Positions 52,675 to 61,001 of a stretch of 64,000 nucleotides of DNA are shown in pieces. The stretch is from Streptomyces lasiicapitis (GTDB lineage Bacteria; Actinomycetota; Actinomycetes; Streptomycetales; Streptomycetaceae). The stretch's first letter is position 1. Every line of letters begins with the position of its first letter. The notes below the pieces were generated by a model. It made no database searches and was not told the DNA's origin. It saw only the letters and a list, made by a program, of their open reading frames with translations. The stretch covers positions 153,860 through 217,859 of the forward strand of contig NZ_BMNG01000019.1 in NCBI RefSeq assembly GCF_014646335.1. The letters run 5' to 3'. A program made the position numbers and the translations under genes.

Positions 52675-53352
52675 TTACTTCTTGCGGGCGGTGGCCTTCT
52701 TGGCGGTCGTCTTGCGCGCCGTGGACTTCTTGGCGGGCGCCTTCTTGGCGGTGGCCTTCTTGGCGGGAGCCTTCTTGGCCGCCGCCTTCTTGGCGGTGGT
52801 CTTCTTCGCCGTGGCCGCCTTGGCGGTCTTCTTGGCCGTGGTCTTCTTGGCCGTGGCCGTCTTCGCCGCCTTCTTGGCGGTGGTCTTCTTGGCCGTCGCC
52901 TTCTTGGCGGTGGTGGCCTTCTTCGCGACGGTCTTCTTGGCGGTGGTCTTCTTCGCCGCCGCCTTCTTGGCGGTGGTGGCCTTCTTGGCCGCCGCCTTCT
53001 TGACCGTCGCCGAAGCGCCGCCCGACAGGCTGCCCTTGGGCGCCTTCTTGACCGCCACGTCGTTCTTCGGGAGCTTCTTCGAGCCGCTCACCAGGTCCTT
53101 GAAGCCCTGACCCGCGCGGAAGCGGGGCACCGAGGTCTTCTTGACCCGGACGCGCTCCCCGGTCTGCGGGTTGCGGGCGTACCGGGCCGGACGGTCGACC
53201 TTCTCGAACGAGCCGAAACCAGTGACCGAAACACGGTCTCCGCTGACGACGGCACGGACGACGGCGTCCAGAACCGCGTCCACGGCGTCGGCGGCCTGCT
53301 GACGGCCACCGACCTTGTCGGCAATCGCTTCTACGAGCTGTGCCTTGTTCAC
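52675..53352 (-). CDS. hupS: histone-like DNA-binding protein HupS with H1-like tail
   Basis: A nucleoid protein of 225 aa. Residues 1-95 are a normal HU domain (VSVTGFGSFE, RNPQTGE). From about 100 the protein is a Lys/Ala tail of AKK and TTAKK repeats, as in eukaryotic histone H1. S. coelicolor HupS (SCO5556) is sporulation-associated and helps chromosome compaction in spores. The GTG start has GAAGGGGAAG upstream. The tail repeats are coding and not a separate element. Confidence 0.97.
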   Translation of the reverse strand: MNKAQLVEAIADKVGGRQQAADAVDAVLDAVVRAVVSGDRVSVTGFGSFEKVDRPARYARNPQTGERVRVKKTSVPRFRAGQGFKDLVSGSKKLPKNDVAVKKAPKGSLSGGASATVKKAAAKKATTAKKAAAKKTTAKKTVAKKATTAKKATAKKTTAKKAAKTATAKKTTAKKTAKAATAKKTTAKKAAAKKAPAKKATAKKAPAKKSTARKTTAKKATARKK

Positions 53353-53513
53353 GTCTTCCCCTTCGGAGACATTGCCTGAGCGAATGTGCCAGGCTTTTTC
53401 GCACGTTAGGCAGATATATACCGCAAATCAAACACGAAACGGGCTAATCACCCTTGTGCCGCAACGACCTGGACTCTCGAGGAGTTCCTCGAAGGCCCGT
53501 TGAGGCCTGCCGC

Positions 53514-53750
53514 TCAGCTGTCTTCAGGGATTCGGCCCTCGTCGGCTTCGTCGAGGGACGCCATCAATCGCTCCAGACGCCTTGCCGCATCGGCGAGATC
53601 GTGTTTGGCCGCGGCCGTAATGACCAGCAGCTTCCGGGTCAGCGCCATCCGTACGCCCTCCGGGACTTGCAGTGCGCGCACTCGGGAGTGCGCTTCCTTC
53701 AACTGGTCCGCCACGAGTCCGTAGAGCTCGAGTTGGTCGTCGCGTCCCAT
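53514..53750 (-). CDS. conserved hypothetical protein
   Basis: A 78-aa, mainly helical protein (RDDQLELYGLVADQLKEAHSR) with an acidic C-terminus. I do not recognise a family with known function. It is always close to hupS and leuCD in streptomycetes as far as I recall. The ATG at 53750 follows a short purine-poor leader. Confidence 0.75.
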   Translation of the reverse strand: MGRDDQLELYGLVADQLKEAHSRVRALQVPEGVRMALTRKLLVITAAAKHDLADAARRLERLMASLDEADEGRIPEDS

Positions 53751-53935
53751 GCACCGATTGTGCCATCTGGGGCGAGTTGTCGCCTCCGCAGGGGGTAACT
53801 ACCCACCTCCGGCGCCCATCTGAGGATACCCGCACCCACTGCGTGCAAGTGGATTTCCGGCCTCTTCTCCCCTTCAGATCAAGGCAGTTGAGACCACCCG
53901 TTCAGGTCATCGGGGGGCAAACGGGACCGGACACA

Positions 53936-53971
53936 GATGTACCCCCAACCGTCCACGGATGGGGGTACATC
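53936..53971 (-). terminator. leuCD terminator
   Basis: A 12-bp perfect stem (53936-53947 with 53960-53971) and a 12-nt loop, 55 nt after the leuD stop. Confidence 0.85.
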
Positions 53972-54025
53972 GGGTGCCGAGAAGCGGGATCGAGGGGCCG
54001 GGTTCGGCCACCCCGGTGAGTCGGC

Positions 54026-54622
54026 TCAGGCCGCCTGCACCGTGCGCGGCTTGTGGGCGGGGCGCCCGGACTCGTACGCCGAGATGTCCTGCTCGTTCTG
54101 GAGCGTGATGCTGATGTCGTCCAGGCCGTTCAGGAGCCGCCAGCGGGCGTTCTCGTCCAGCTCGAAGGCGGCCGTGACGCCGGGGGCGCGGACTTGGCGT
54201 TCGTGCAGGTCAACTGTGATCTCGGCCTGCGGGTCCGCGTCCGTCAGGGCCCACAGCTCGTCGACCGTGGACTGCTCCAGAACCACCGTGAGCAGGCCGT
54301 TCTTGAGCGAGTTGCCGCGGAAGATGTCGGCGAAGCGGGAGGAGATGACGGTCTTGAAGCCGTAGTTCTGGAGCGCCCAGACGGCGTGCTCGCGGGAGGA
54401 CCCGGTGCCGAAGTCGGGGCCGGCGACCAGCACCGTGGCCCCCTGCCGCTCGGGCTTGTTGAGCACGAAGTCGGGGTCCTTGCGCCAGGCCTCGAAGAGC
54501 CCGTCCTCGAAACCGTCCCGGGTGACCTTCTTCAGCCAGTGGGCCGGGATGATCTGGTCGGTGTCGACGTTGCTGCGGCGCAGCGGTACGGCCCGGCCGG
54601 TGTGCGTGGTGAAGGCTTCCAT
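54026..54622 (-). CDS. leuD: 3-isopropylmalate dehydratase small subunit LeuD
   Basis: 198 aa; with LeuC it isomerises 2- to 3-isopropylmalate in leucine synthesis. Conserved RSNVDTDQIIPAHWLKKV, GPDFGTGSSREHAVWALQ and SRFADIFRGNSLKNGL are all present. It starts 6 nt after leuC. Confidence 0.97.
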   Translation of the reverse strand: MEAFTTHTGRAVPLRRSNVDTDQIIPAHWLKKVTRDGFEDGLFEAWRKDPDFVLNKPERQGATVLVAGPDFGTGSSREHAVWALQNYGFKTVISSRFADIFRGNSLKNGLLTVVLEQSTVDELWALTDADPQAEITVDLHERQVRAPGVTAAFELDENARWRLLNGLDDISITLQNEQDISAYESGRPAHKPRTVQAA

Positions 54623-54628
54623 GGCTGA

Positions 54629-56053
54629 TCAGACTCCGGCGGTGGTGGGGGCGTCGGCGAGGTCGGCGGGCGAGGCGAGCAGGCCCGTGACCGCGGTGGC
54701 GGCGGCGACCTGCGGGGAGACCAGATGGGTGCGCCCGCCCTTGCCCTGCCGGCCCTCGAAGTTGCGGTTGGAGGTGGACGCGGAACGCTCGCCGGGGGCC
54801 AGTTGGTCGGGGTTCATGCCCAGGCACATCGAGCAGCCCGCGTGCCGCCATTCGGCGCCGGCCGCGATGAACACCTTGTCCAGGCCCTCCTCGACGGCCT
54901 GCAGGGCGACCCGCACCGAGCCGGGCACGACCAGCATCCGTACGCCGTCGGCGACTTTGCGCCCCTCGAGCACGGCGGCGGCCGATCGCAGGTCTTCGAT
55001 ACGGCCGTTGGTGCACGAGCCTACGAAGACGGTGTCCACCTTGATGTCGCGCAGCCGCTGTCCGGCGCTCAACCCCATGTATTCCAGGGCCTTTTCGGCG
55101 GCGAGCCGCTCCGAAGCGTCCTCGTACGAAGCCGGGTCGGGGACGTTGGCCGACAGGGGCAGGCCCTGGCCCGGGTTGGTGCCCCAGGTGACGAACGGCG
55201 ACAGGGCGGCGGCGTCGATGTAGACCTCGGCGTCGAAGACCGCGTCGTCGTCGGTGCGCAGCGTCTTCCAGTACGCGACGGCCTCGTCCCAGTCCGCGCC
55301 CTGCGGGGCGTGCGCGCGGTCCTTGATGTACGCGAAGGTCGTCTCGTCCGGGGCGATCATGCCCGCGCGGGCGCCGGCCTCGATCGACATGTTGCAGATG
55401 GTCATGCGGGCTTCCATCGAGAGCTTCTCGATGGCCGGGCCGCGGTACTCCAGGATGTAGCCCTGGCCACCGCCGGTGCCGATCTTGGCGATGATGGCGA
55501 GGATCAGGTCCTTGGCGGTGACGCCGTCGGGCAGTTCGCCGTCGATGGTGATGGCCATGGTCTTCGGGCGGGCCAGGGGCAGCGTCTGGGTGGCGAGCAC
55601 GTGCTCGACCTGCGAGGTGCCGATGCCGAAGGCCAGCGCGCCGAAGGCGCCGTGCGTGGAGGTGTGGGAGTCGCCGCACACCACGGTCGTGCCCGGCTGG
55701 GTCAGTCCCAGCTGCGGTCCCACTACGTGGACGACGCCCTGTTCGACGTCGCCCAGGGGGTGCAGCCGGACGCCGAACTCGGCGCAGTTCTTGCGCAGCG
55801 TCTCCAGCTGGGCCCGGGAGACCGGGTCCGCGATGGGCTTGTCGATGTCGAGGGTCGGGGTGTTGTGATCCTCGGTGGCGATGGTGAGATCGAGGCGCCG
55901 TACCTGGCGGCCGGCCTGCCGGAGGCCGTCGAAGGCCTGGGGGCTGGTCACCTCGTGCAGCAGGTGCAGATCGATGAAGAGGAGGTCGGGCTCGCCTTCT
56001 GCGCGCCGGACGACGTGGTCGTCCCAGACCTTCTCCGCGAGAGTCCTACCCAT
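54629..56053 (-). CDS. leuC: 3-isopropylmalate dehydratase large subunit LeuC
   Basis: 474 aa, an aconitase-family enzyme with a 4Fe-4S cluster. Cys ligands are in GSCTNGRIEDL and GCSMCLGMN, and VVCGDSHTSTHGAFGALAFG is the substrate segment. The ATG at 56053 has GGAGGGAAAGCG upstream; the ORF extension to 56089 is not needed. It is divergent from ndgR, the usual leuCD regulator. Confidence 0.97.
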   Translation of the reverse strand: MGRTLAEKVWDDHVVRRAEGEPDLLFIDLHLLHEVTSPQAFDGLRQAGRQVRRLDLTIATEDHNTPTLDIDKPIADPVSRAQLETLRKNCAEFGVRLHPLGDVEQGVVHVVGPQLGLTQPGTTVVCGDSHTSTHGAFGALAFGIGTSQVEHVLATQTLPLARPKTMAITIDGELPDGVTAKDLILAIIAKIGTGGGQGYILEYRGPAIEKLSMEARMTICNMSIEAGARAGMIAPDETTFAYIKDRAHAPQGADWDEAVAYWKTLRTDDDAVFDAEVYIDAAALSPFVTWGTNPGQGLPLSANVPDPASYEDASERLAAEKALEYMGLSAGQRLRDIKVDTVFVGSCTNGRIEDLRSAAAVLEGRKVADGVRMLVVPGSVRVALQAVEEGLDKVFIAAGAEWRHAGCSMCLGMNPDQLAPGERSASTSNRNFEGRQGKGGRTHLVSPQVAAATAVTGLLASPADLADAPTTAGV

Positions 56054-56209
56054 CGCTTTCCCTCCGACCGGCGTCGTGCGCCGGCCCAACTAGAGAATCA
56101 GTTCGCCGACGCCGTACCCCTCGTGACTTCCGTATCGGTCGTCGGCCGCGCGTCCGTTGGTCCGCGGACCGCTCCTACAGAGTGGCGGGTTCCCGGAGAT
56201 TTTGAACTT

Positions 56210-56230
56210 GCGTTTCACAGAGTGAGACGC
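56210..56230. promoter_or_regulatory. inverted repeat in the leuC-ndgR intergenic region
   Basis: A 9-bp imperfect inverted repeat, GCGTTTCAC-aga-GTGAGACGC, ends 12 nt upstream of the ndgR ATG. It could be an autoregulatory NdgR (IclR-type) operator. Binding is inferred. Confidence 0.5.
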
Positions 56231-56242
56231 GAGTATCGTTTC

Positions 56243-56959
56243 ATGGACAACTCTAGCGGCGTCGGCGTTCTCGACAAGGCAGCCCTTGTCTTGAGCGCCC
56301 TGGAGTCCGGTCCCGCCACCCTTGCCGGGTTGGTCGCGGCCACCGGGCTGGCACGACCCACGGCCCATCGTCTGGCCGTGGCTCTGGAACACCACCGGAT
56401 GGTGGCGCGGGACATGCAGGGCCGGTTCATTCTGGGCCCGCGCCTGGCCGAGCTGGCCGCGGCGGCGGGCGAGGACCGGCTGCTCGCGACGGCGGGGCCG
56501 GTGCTCACGCATTTGCGGGACGTGACGGGCGAGAGCGCGCAGCTGTATCGGCGGCAGGGCGACATGCGCATCTGCGTGGCCGCCGCCGAGCGGCTCTCGG
56601 GTCTGCGGGACACGGTTCCCGTGGGTTCGACGCTCACGATGAAGGCGGGCTCTTCGGCGCAGATCCTGATGGCCTGGGAGGAGCCCGAGCGGCTGCACCG
56701 CGGCCTGCAGGGCGCGCGCTTCACGGCGACGGCGCTTTCGGGGGTACGCCGCCGTGGCTGGGCGCAGTCGATCGGTGAGCGCGAGCCGGGGGTGGCGTCG
56801 GTGTCGGCGCCGGTGCGCGGCCCGTCGAACCGCGTGGTGGCGGCCGTCTCGGTCTCCGGACCGATCGAGCGTCTGACGCGCCACCCGGGCCGGATGCACG
56901 CCCAGGCGGTCATCGACGCCGCCGGCCGCCTCTCCGAGGCGCTGCGCCGCACCGGCTGA
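56243..56959 (+). CDS. ndgR: IclR-family regulator NdgR
   Basis: 238 aa with an N-terminal winged helix (ALVLSALESGPATLAGLVAATGLARPTAHRLA) and a C-terminal IclR effector domain (about 75-235). It matches NdgR of S. coelicolor (SCO5552), which activates leuCD and other amino-acid genes and affects differentiation. It is divergent from leuC. The ATG at 56243 is chosen because the long ORF upstream antisense to leuC is a shadow. Confidence 0.95.
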   Translation: MDNSSGVGVLDKAALVLSALESGPATLAGLVAATGLARPTAHRLAVALEHHRMVARDMQGRFILGPRLAELAAAAGEDRLLATAGPVLTHLRDVTGESAQLYRRQGDMRICVAAAERLSGLRDTVPVGSTLTMKAGSSAQILMAWEEPERLHRGLQGARFTATALSGVRRRGWAQSIGEREPGVASVSAPVRGPSNRVVAAVSVSGPIERLTRHPGRMHAQAVIDAAGRLSEALRRTG

Positions 56960-57094
56960 CACCTGCGCGCGGTGCCTGCGCGCCGCGCCTGTTGACGTTC
57001 CGCGCTTCCCCACTCCCGGCCCGTGGCTCCAACGCCGCAGCGGCGGGCCGGAGTTGGGGGCGCCTCACGTCACGTACGCGACGTACTGAACACG

Positions 57095-57130
57095 CGAAGA
57101 AGCCCTCCCCTGCCGGGGAGGGCTTCTTCG
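57095..57130. terminator. long bidirectional terminator between ndgR and the tRNA array
   Basis: A 16-bp perfect stem (57095-57110 with 57115-57130) with a TGCC loop, 5 nt from the last tRNA gene. It can end both ndgR and the tRNA transcript. Confidence 0.93.
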
Positions 57131-57135
57131 TTGCG

Positions 57136-57208
57136 TACCCCCGACCGGATTCGAACCGGCGCTACCGCCTTGAGAGGGCGGCGTGCTAGGCCGCTACACA
57201 ACGGGGGC
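57136..57208 (-). tRNA. tRNA-Glu (anticodon CTC)
   Basis: A 73-nt cloverleaf. The acceptor stem has a G1-U72 pair, the anticodon stem CCGCC/GGCGG closes loop CTCTCAA (CTC), and the T-arm carries TTCGAAT. No CCA is encoded. Confidence 0.97.
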
Positions 57209-57231
57209 TTGCTCGTACTGCTGTTACTGCG

Positions 57232-57303
57232 CTGGGCTACCAGGACTCGAACCTAGAACAAAGGAACCAGAAACCTTCGTGTTGCCAATTACACCATAGC
57301 CCA
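57232..57303 (-). tRNA. tRNA-Gln (anticodon CTG)
   Basis: A 72-nt cloverleaf with acceptor TGGGCTA/TAGCCCA and discriminator G. The anticodon is CTG in the loop TTCTGGT. The position 31-39 pair of the anticodon stem would be U-U. No CCA is encoded. Confidence 0.95.
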
Positions 57304-57327
57304 CTGGTGGTCTAGACCAGACCACAG

Positions 57328-57400
57328 TACCCCCGACCGGATTCGAACCGGCGCTACCGCCTTGAGAGGGCGGCGTGCTAGGCCGCTACACAACGGGGGC
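57328..57400 (-). tRNA. tRNA-Glu (anticodon CTC)
   Basis: 73 nt, identical in every arm to the copy at 57136-57208. The spacer on either side is short and unrelated. Confidence 0.97.
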
Positions 57401-57462
57401 CCTAGCGATCCTGCATTGAGGTCAGTGGGTGCGACCCGAACTGTCCTCACGGGAAGGATCTG

Positions 57463-57535
57463 TACCCCCGACCGGATTCGAACCGGCGCTACTGCCTTGA
57501 GAGGGCAGCGTGCTAGGCCGCTACACAACGGGGGC
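57463..57535 (-). tRNA. tRNA-Glu (anticodon CTC), variant copy
   Basis: 73 nt. It differs from the other two Glu copies by a compensated change in the anticodon stem (CTGCC/GGCAG instead of CCGCC/GGCGG), so the fold is kept. Confidence 0.97.
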
Positions 57536-57577
57536 TTTGCGAATCAATGATCCGCAGTTGCAGATGAGCTCTGCGAG

Positions 57578-57649
57578 CTGGCCTACCAGGACTCGAACCT
57601 AGACTAACGGAACCAGAAACCGTCGTGCTGCCAATTACACCATAGGCCA
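57578..57649 (-). tRNA. tRNA-Gln (anticodon CTG), variant copy
   Basis: 72 nt. Compared with the other Gln copy, the acceptor stem is TGGCCTA/TAGGCCA and several anticodon-stem and variable positions differ, mostly in compensating ways. It is the first tRNA of the array by transcription direction. Confidence 0.95.
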
Positions 57650-57658
57650 TCAAAGCGC

Positions 57659-57675
57659 AACCCCCTATGGGGGTT
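57659..57675. terminator. hairpin between the HAD gene and the tRNA array
   Basis: A 7-bp stem (57659-57665 with 57669-57675) nested inside a second repeat, AGCGCAA (57654-57660) with TTGCGCT further out. A T-run follows only on the plus strand, so for the minus-strand HAD gene this may be a processing or partial stop signal. Confidence 0.45.
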
Positions 57676-57736
57676 TTGCTTGACTTGCGCTTCCCGGCCG
57701 GACCTTTCGGCCCTCTCGGGCGGCGCAGGAAGAACA

Positions 57737-58507
57737 TTACCCGAAGGTGGACGGCGCTCCAAAACGGGTATCGGCCCGCAACAGCGCGGGAAGCTCGGTG
57801 AGAGCGGCGATGCGGTGGATGCCCGACGGGCCTTCCTGCGCCGAGCCGTTGCGGTCGAGCCAGATGCCGAGCAGGCCCGCGTCGCGGGCTCCGCGCGCGT
57901 CGATCTCCGGCTGGTCGCCGACGTACGCGATCTCCGCCGGCGCGAGGCCGAGCTCCTCGCAGACGGCGTGGAACGCCTCCGCCGCGGGCTTGGAAACGCC
58001 CAGGTCGGCGGCGCACAGGAGGGCCTCGAAGCGGTCGCGCACACCGAGGGTGCGGAGCTTGTGGTCCTGCACGGCGTGGGCGGAGTTGGACAGGACCGCG
58101 TGCCGGTAGCGGTCGGCGAGCGCGTCCAGGGTCGGGACGGTGTCCGGGAAGAGGGTCCAGGCGGCTTCGTAGTGCGTGCGGTAGCGGGCGAACCAGGCGT
58201 CGGCCTCGGTGTCGTCGAGCGCGGCGCCCACGAAGTCGCGTACGCGGTCGCGGCGCTGCGTCTCGAAGTCGACCTCGCCGGCGCCGAAGCGGGCCCAGTG
58301 GCGCTCGGTGGTCTGCTTCCACAGCGTGAGGGCCTCCGCGGCCGTGCCGTACCTGGCCAGGAGGTCCTCGGCGACGAGGTGGGCGCGGATGCCCTCGGTG
58401 TCGGCGTGCGCGTAGTCGAAGATCGTGTCGTCGATGTCCCAGACAACGGCTTTGATCGACACGGCTTCGAGCGGCACGGCTTCGAGCGGTCCGGCGTTGA
58501 TCGGCAT
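57737..58507 (-). CDS. HAD-superfamily hydrolase
   Basis: 256 aa. Motif I is WDIDDTIFD (nucleophile Asp and acid Asp), motif II LSNSAH, motif III Lys in LGVSKP, and motif IV AYVGDQPEIDARGARDAG. The cap is helical, so it is a subfamily I phosphatase of unknown substrate. The N-terminal LEAVPLEAVSIKAV duplication is unusual. The ATG at 58507 is chosen to start after the gltX terminator. Confidence 0.87.
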   Translation of the reverse strand: MPINAGPLEAVPLEAVSIKAVVWDIDDTIFDYAHADTEGIRAHLVAEDLLARYGTAAEALTLWKQTTERHWARFGAGEVDFETQRRDRVRDFVGAALDDTEADAWFARYRTHYEAAWTLFPDTVPTLDALADRYRHAVLSNSAHAVQDHKLRTLGVRDRFEALLCAADLGVSKPAAEAFHAVCEELGLAPAEIAYVGDQPEIDARGARDAGLLGIWLDRNGSAQEGPSGIHRIAALTELPALLRADTRFGAPSTFG

Positions 58508-58521
58508 GCTTCGAACGTACG

Positions 58522-58560
58522 CGAAGGGCCCGGAGGCCATGGTGGCTTCCGGGCCCTTCG
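58522..58560 (-). terminator. gltX terminator
   Basis: A 13-bp perfect stem (58522-58534 with 58548-58560) enclosing a 4-bp inner stem, about 20 nt after the gltX stop and just upstream of the HAD start. Confidence 0.9.
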
Positions 58561-58580
58561 TACGTGACGTGCCTGCGCGG

Positions 58581-60059
58581 TTACGCGGTGAGCTTGGCCA
58601 GGGCCGCGTCGACGCGGGCCAGCGTGACGTCCTTGCCCAGGATCTCCAGGGACTCGAAGAGGGGCAGGCCGACCGTGCGGCCGGTGACGGCGACGCGGAC
58701 GGGGGCCTGGGCCTTGCCGAGCTTGAGGCCGTGGGCCTCGCCGGCGGCCAGGACGGCCTCCTTCAGGGACTCCGCGCTGGACCAGTCGGCCGCGGCGAGC
58801 TTCTCGCGGGCCGTGCGGAGCAGGGCGTCGCTGCCCTCCTTCATGGCCTTCGTCCAGGACGCCTCGTCGAAGACCGGCTCCGGCAGGAACAGGAAGTCGA
58901 CGTTGTCCGTGATCTCGGAGAGGACCTTGATGCGGGTCTGCGCGTGCGGGGCGATCGCGTCCCACTTGTCCTGGTCGAAGCTCTCCGGCGCCCAGGGGGC
59001 GAAGGGGGCCTTGAGCCAGGGGGCGCAGCGCTCGGCGAAGTCCTTCACGTCGAGCAGGCGGATGTGGTCGGCGTTGATCGCCTCGCACTTCTTGAGGTCG
59101 AAGCGCGCCGGGTTGGGGTTCACGTCGGCCACGTCGAAGGCGGCGATCATCTCGTCCGCCGTGAAGATGTCCTGGTCGGCGGAGAGGGACCAGCCGAGCA
59201 GGGAGAGGTAGTTGAGCAGGCCCTCGGGGAGGAAACCGCGCTCCCTGTAGACGTTGAGGGAGGCCTGCGGGTCGCGCTTGGAGAGCTTCTTGTTGCCCTC
59301 GCCCATCACGTACGGCAGGTGGCCGAAGGCGGGGATCTCCTTGGCGACGCCCAGCTCGATCAGCGCCTTGTAGAGCGCGATCTGGCGCGGGGTGGAGGAG
59401 AGCAGGTCCTCGCCGCGCAGGACGTGGGTGATCTCCATGAGGGCGTCGTCGACCGGGTTGACCAGCGTGTAGAGGGGAGCGCCGTTCGCGCGGACGATGC
59501 CGTAGTCGGTGACGTTCTCCGCCTGGACGGTGATGTCGCCGCGGACCAGGTCCGTGAAGGTGGTCGCCTCGTCGGGCATCCGGAAGCGCACGATGTGGCT
59601 GCGGCCCTCGGCCTCGTACGCCTGCTTCTGCTCGGCGCTCAGGTCGCGGCAGTGGCCGTCGTACCCGGAGGGCTTTCCGGCGGCGCGGGCTGCCTCGCGA
59701 CGCTGGTCGAGCTCTTCGGTGGTGCAGTAGCAGGGGTACGCGTAGCCGCCGGCGAGCAGCTTCTCGGCGATGTCGCGGTAGATGTCCATGCGCTGCGACT
59801 GCCGGTACGGCGCGTGCGGGCCGCCGACCTCGGGGCCCTCGTCCCAGTCGAAGCCCAGCCAGCGCATCGAGTCCAGGAGCTGCTCGTAGGACTCCTCGGA
59901 GTCACGAGCCGCGTCGGTGTCCTCGATGCGGAAGACCAGGGTGCCGCCGTGGTGCCGGGCGTAGGCCCAGTTGAACAGGGCGGTGCGGACCAGGCCCACG
60001 TGGGGGTTGCCGGTCGGGGAGGGACAGAAACGTACGCGTACGTTCGTCGCGTTAGCCAC
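58581..60059 (-). CDS. gltX: glutamyl-tRNA synthetase
   Basis: A class I synthetase (492 aa) with HIGH-like PTGNPHVGL near the N-terminus and KMSKS-like NKKLSKRD near residue 250. In actinomycetes GluRS is non-discriminating. It charges both tRNA-Glu and tRNA-Gln, and GatCAB then amidates Glu-tRNA-Gln. The adjacent tRNA array fits this. The GTG start overlaps the FAH-family gene stop by 8 nt. Confidence 0.97.
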   Translation of the reverse strand: MANATNVRVRFCPSPTGNPHVGLVRTALFNWAYARHHGGTLVFRIEDTDAARDSEESYEQLLDSMRWLGFDWDEGPEVGGPHAPYRQSQRMDIYRDIAEKLLAGGYAYPCYCTTEELDQRREAARAAGKPSGYDGHCRDLSAEQKQAYEAEGRSHIVRFRMPDEATTFTDLVRGDITVQAENVTDYGIVRANGAPLYTLVNPVDDALMEITHVLRGEDLLSSTPRQIALYKALIELGVAKEIPAFGHLPYVMGEGNKKLSKRDPQASLNVYRERGFLPEGLLNYLSLLGWSLSADQDIFTADEMIAAFDVADVNPNPARFDLKKCEAINADHIRLLDVKDFAERCAPWLKAPFAPWAPESFDQDKWDAIAPHAQTRIKVLSEITDNVDFLFLPEPVFDEASWTKAMKEGSDALLRTAREKLAAADWSSAESLKEAVLAAGEAHGLKLGKAQAPVRVAVTGRTVGLPLFESLEILGKDVTLARVDAALAKLTA

Positions 60060-60867
60060 GCTTGATCACCTTGTTGGTGAGAGTGCCGATGCCTTCGATG
60101 GTGACGGCGACCTCGTCGCCGACGTTGAGCGGGCCGACCCCTGCCGGGGTGCCCGTGAGGACGACGTCGCCGGGGAGCAGCGTCATGGCCTCGGTGATGT
60201 GGACGATGAGGTCCTCGATGGGACGGATCATGTCCGCGGTGCGCCCGAGCTGGCGCTGCTCGCCGTTGACCGTGCACTGGATGGTGAGGTCGGCGGCGCG
60301 CGCCAGGTCGATGTCGGTCTCCACCCAGGGGCCGAGCGGGCACGCGCTGTCGAAGCCCTTGGCGCGCGCCCACTGCTTCTCGCGCTTCTGTACGTCGCGC
60401 GCGGTGACGTCGTTGGCGCAGGTGTAGCCGAGGATGACGTCGGCCACGCGCTCGCGCGGGACCTCGCGGCACATCCGGCCGATGACGACGGCCAGCTCGG
60501 CCTCGTAGTGCACCTCCTGGGAGAAGGAGGGGTACTCGATGGGGTCGCCGGGGCCGGTCACGGAGGTGGACGGCTTGAAGAAGGCGACCGGGGCGTCCGG
60601 ACGGCCTTGATCGTCGACGAGGGCGTTACCGAGTTCCGCGACGTGCTCCGCGTAGTTGCGGCCGATGGCCACGACCTTGTTCGGCAGCACGGGCGGCAGG
60701 AGGCGGACCTTGTCGAGGGGGACCCGGGTGCCGGAGAGCTCGAAGTCCGCGAACGGGATGCCCTTGATGATGTTGAGGACGAGCCCTTCGGTGGATCCGG
60801 GGGGAGCTTCGCCCTCGACCGCGCCGAAGGCGACATTGCCGTCGATGGAGAATCTGGCGATGCGCAA
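60052..60867 (-). CDS. fumarylacetoacetate hydrolase family protein
   Basis: 271 aa with the FAH-family core: AIGRNYAEHVAELG, the metal-binding EVHYEAELAVVIG, and TGTPAGVGPLNVGD. These act on 2-keto-diacids or related compounds; the substrate is unknown. The TTG at 60867 has AAGGGG 5 nt upstream and starts the family part (RIARFSIDG). The extension to 60960 is not supported. It overlaps gltX by 8 nt, so the two are coupled. Confidence 0.9.
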   Translation of the reverse strand: MRIARFSIDGNVAFGAVEGEAPPGSTEGLVLNIIKGIPFADFELSGTRVPLDKVRLLPPVLPNKVVAIGRNYAEHVAELGNALVDDQGRPDAPVAFFKPSTSVTGPGDPIEYPSFSQEVHYEAELAVVIGRMCREVPRERVADVILGYTCANDVTARDVQKREKQWARAKGFDSACPLGPWVETDIDLARAADLTIQCTVNGEQRQLGRTADMIRPIEDLIVHITEAMTLLPGDVVLTGTPAGVGPLNVGDEVAVTIEGIGTLTNKVIKRG

Positions 60868-60936
60868 CGGGGCCCCTTGCGTTTGGGTGGAGTGTGTCGC
60901 CCCGAGTCTATGGGGCTTCGCCCCTTTCCCCCTGAT

Positions 60937-60978
60937 CGCCGCTTCGCGGCTCGTCCTCAAGCGCCGGACGGGCTATTT
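60937..60978. repeat. Streptomyces-type dispersed intergenic element
   Basis: The stretch with GCTTCGCGGCTCGTCCTCAA and GCGCCGGACGGGCT looks like a short GC-rich sequence that, from memory, recurs in the intergenic regions of many Streptomyces genomes. Its role is unknown. A genome-wide search would confirm it. Confidence 0.5.
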
Positions 60979-61001
60979 CCTGCCGGGCGCCGCTCTTCGT
61001 C

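Noticed and set aside
52675..53050. Repetitive GCC/AAG-type DNA at the end of hupS looked like a repeat array
   Set aside because: It is the coding sequence of the histone H1-like Lys/Ala tail of HupS, in frame and typical for the family.
54725..56242. Long upstream extension of the ndgR frame
   Set aside because: This part is antisense to leuC. NdgR starts at the ATG at 56243, matching the known family length of 238 aa.
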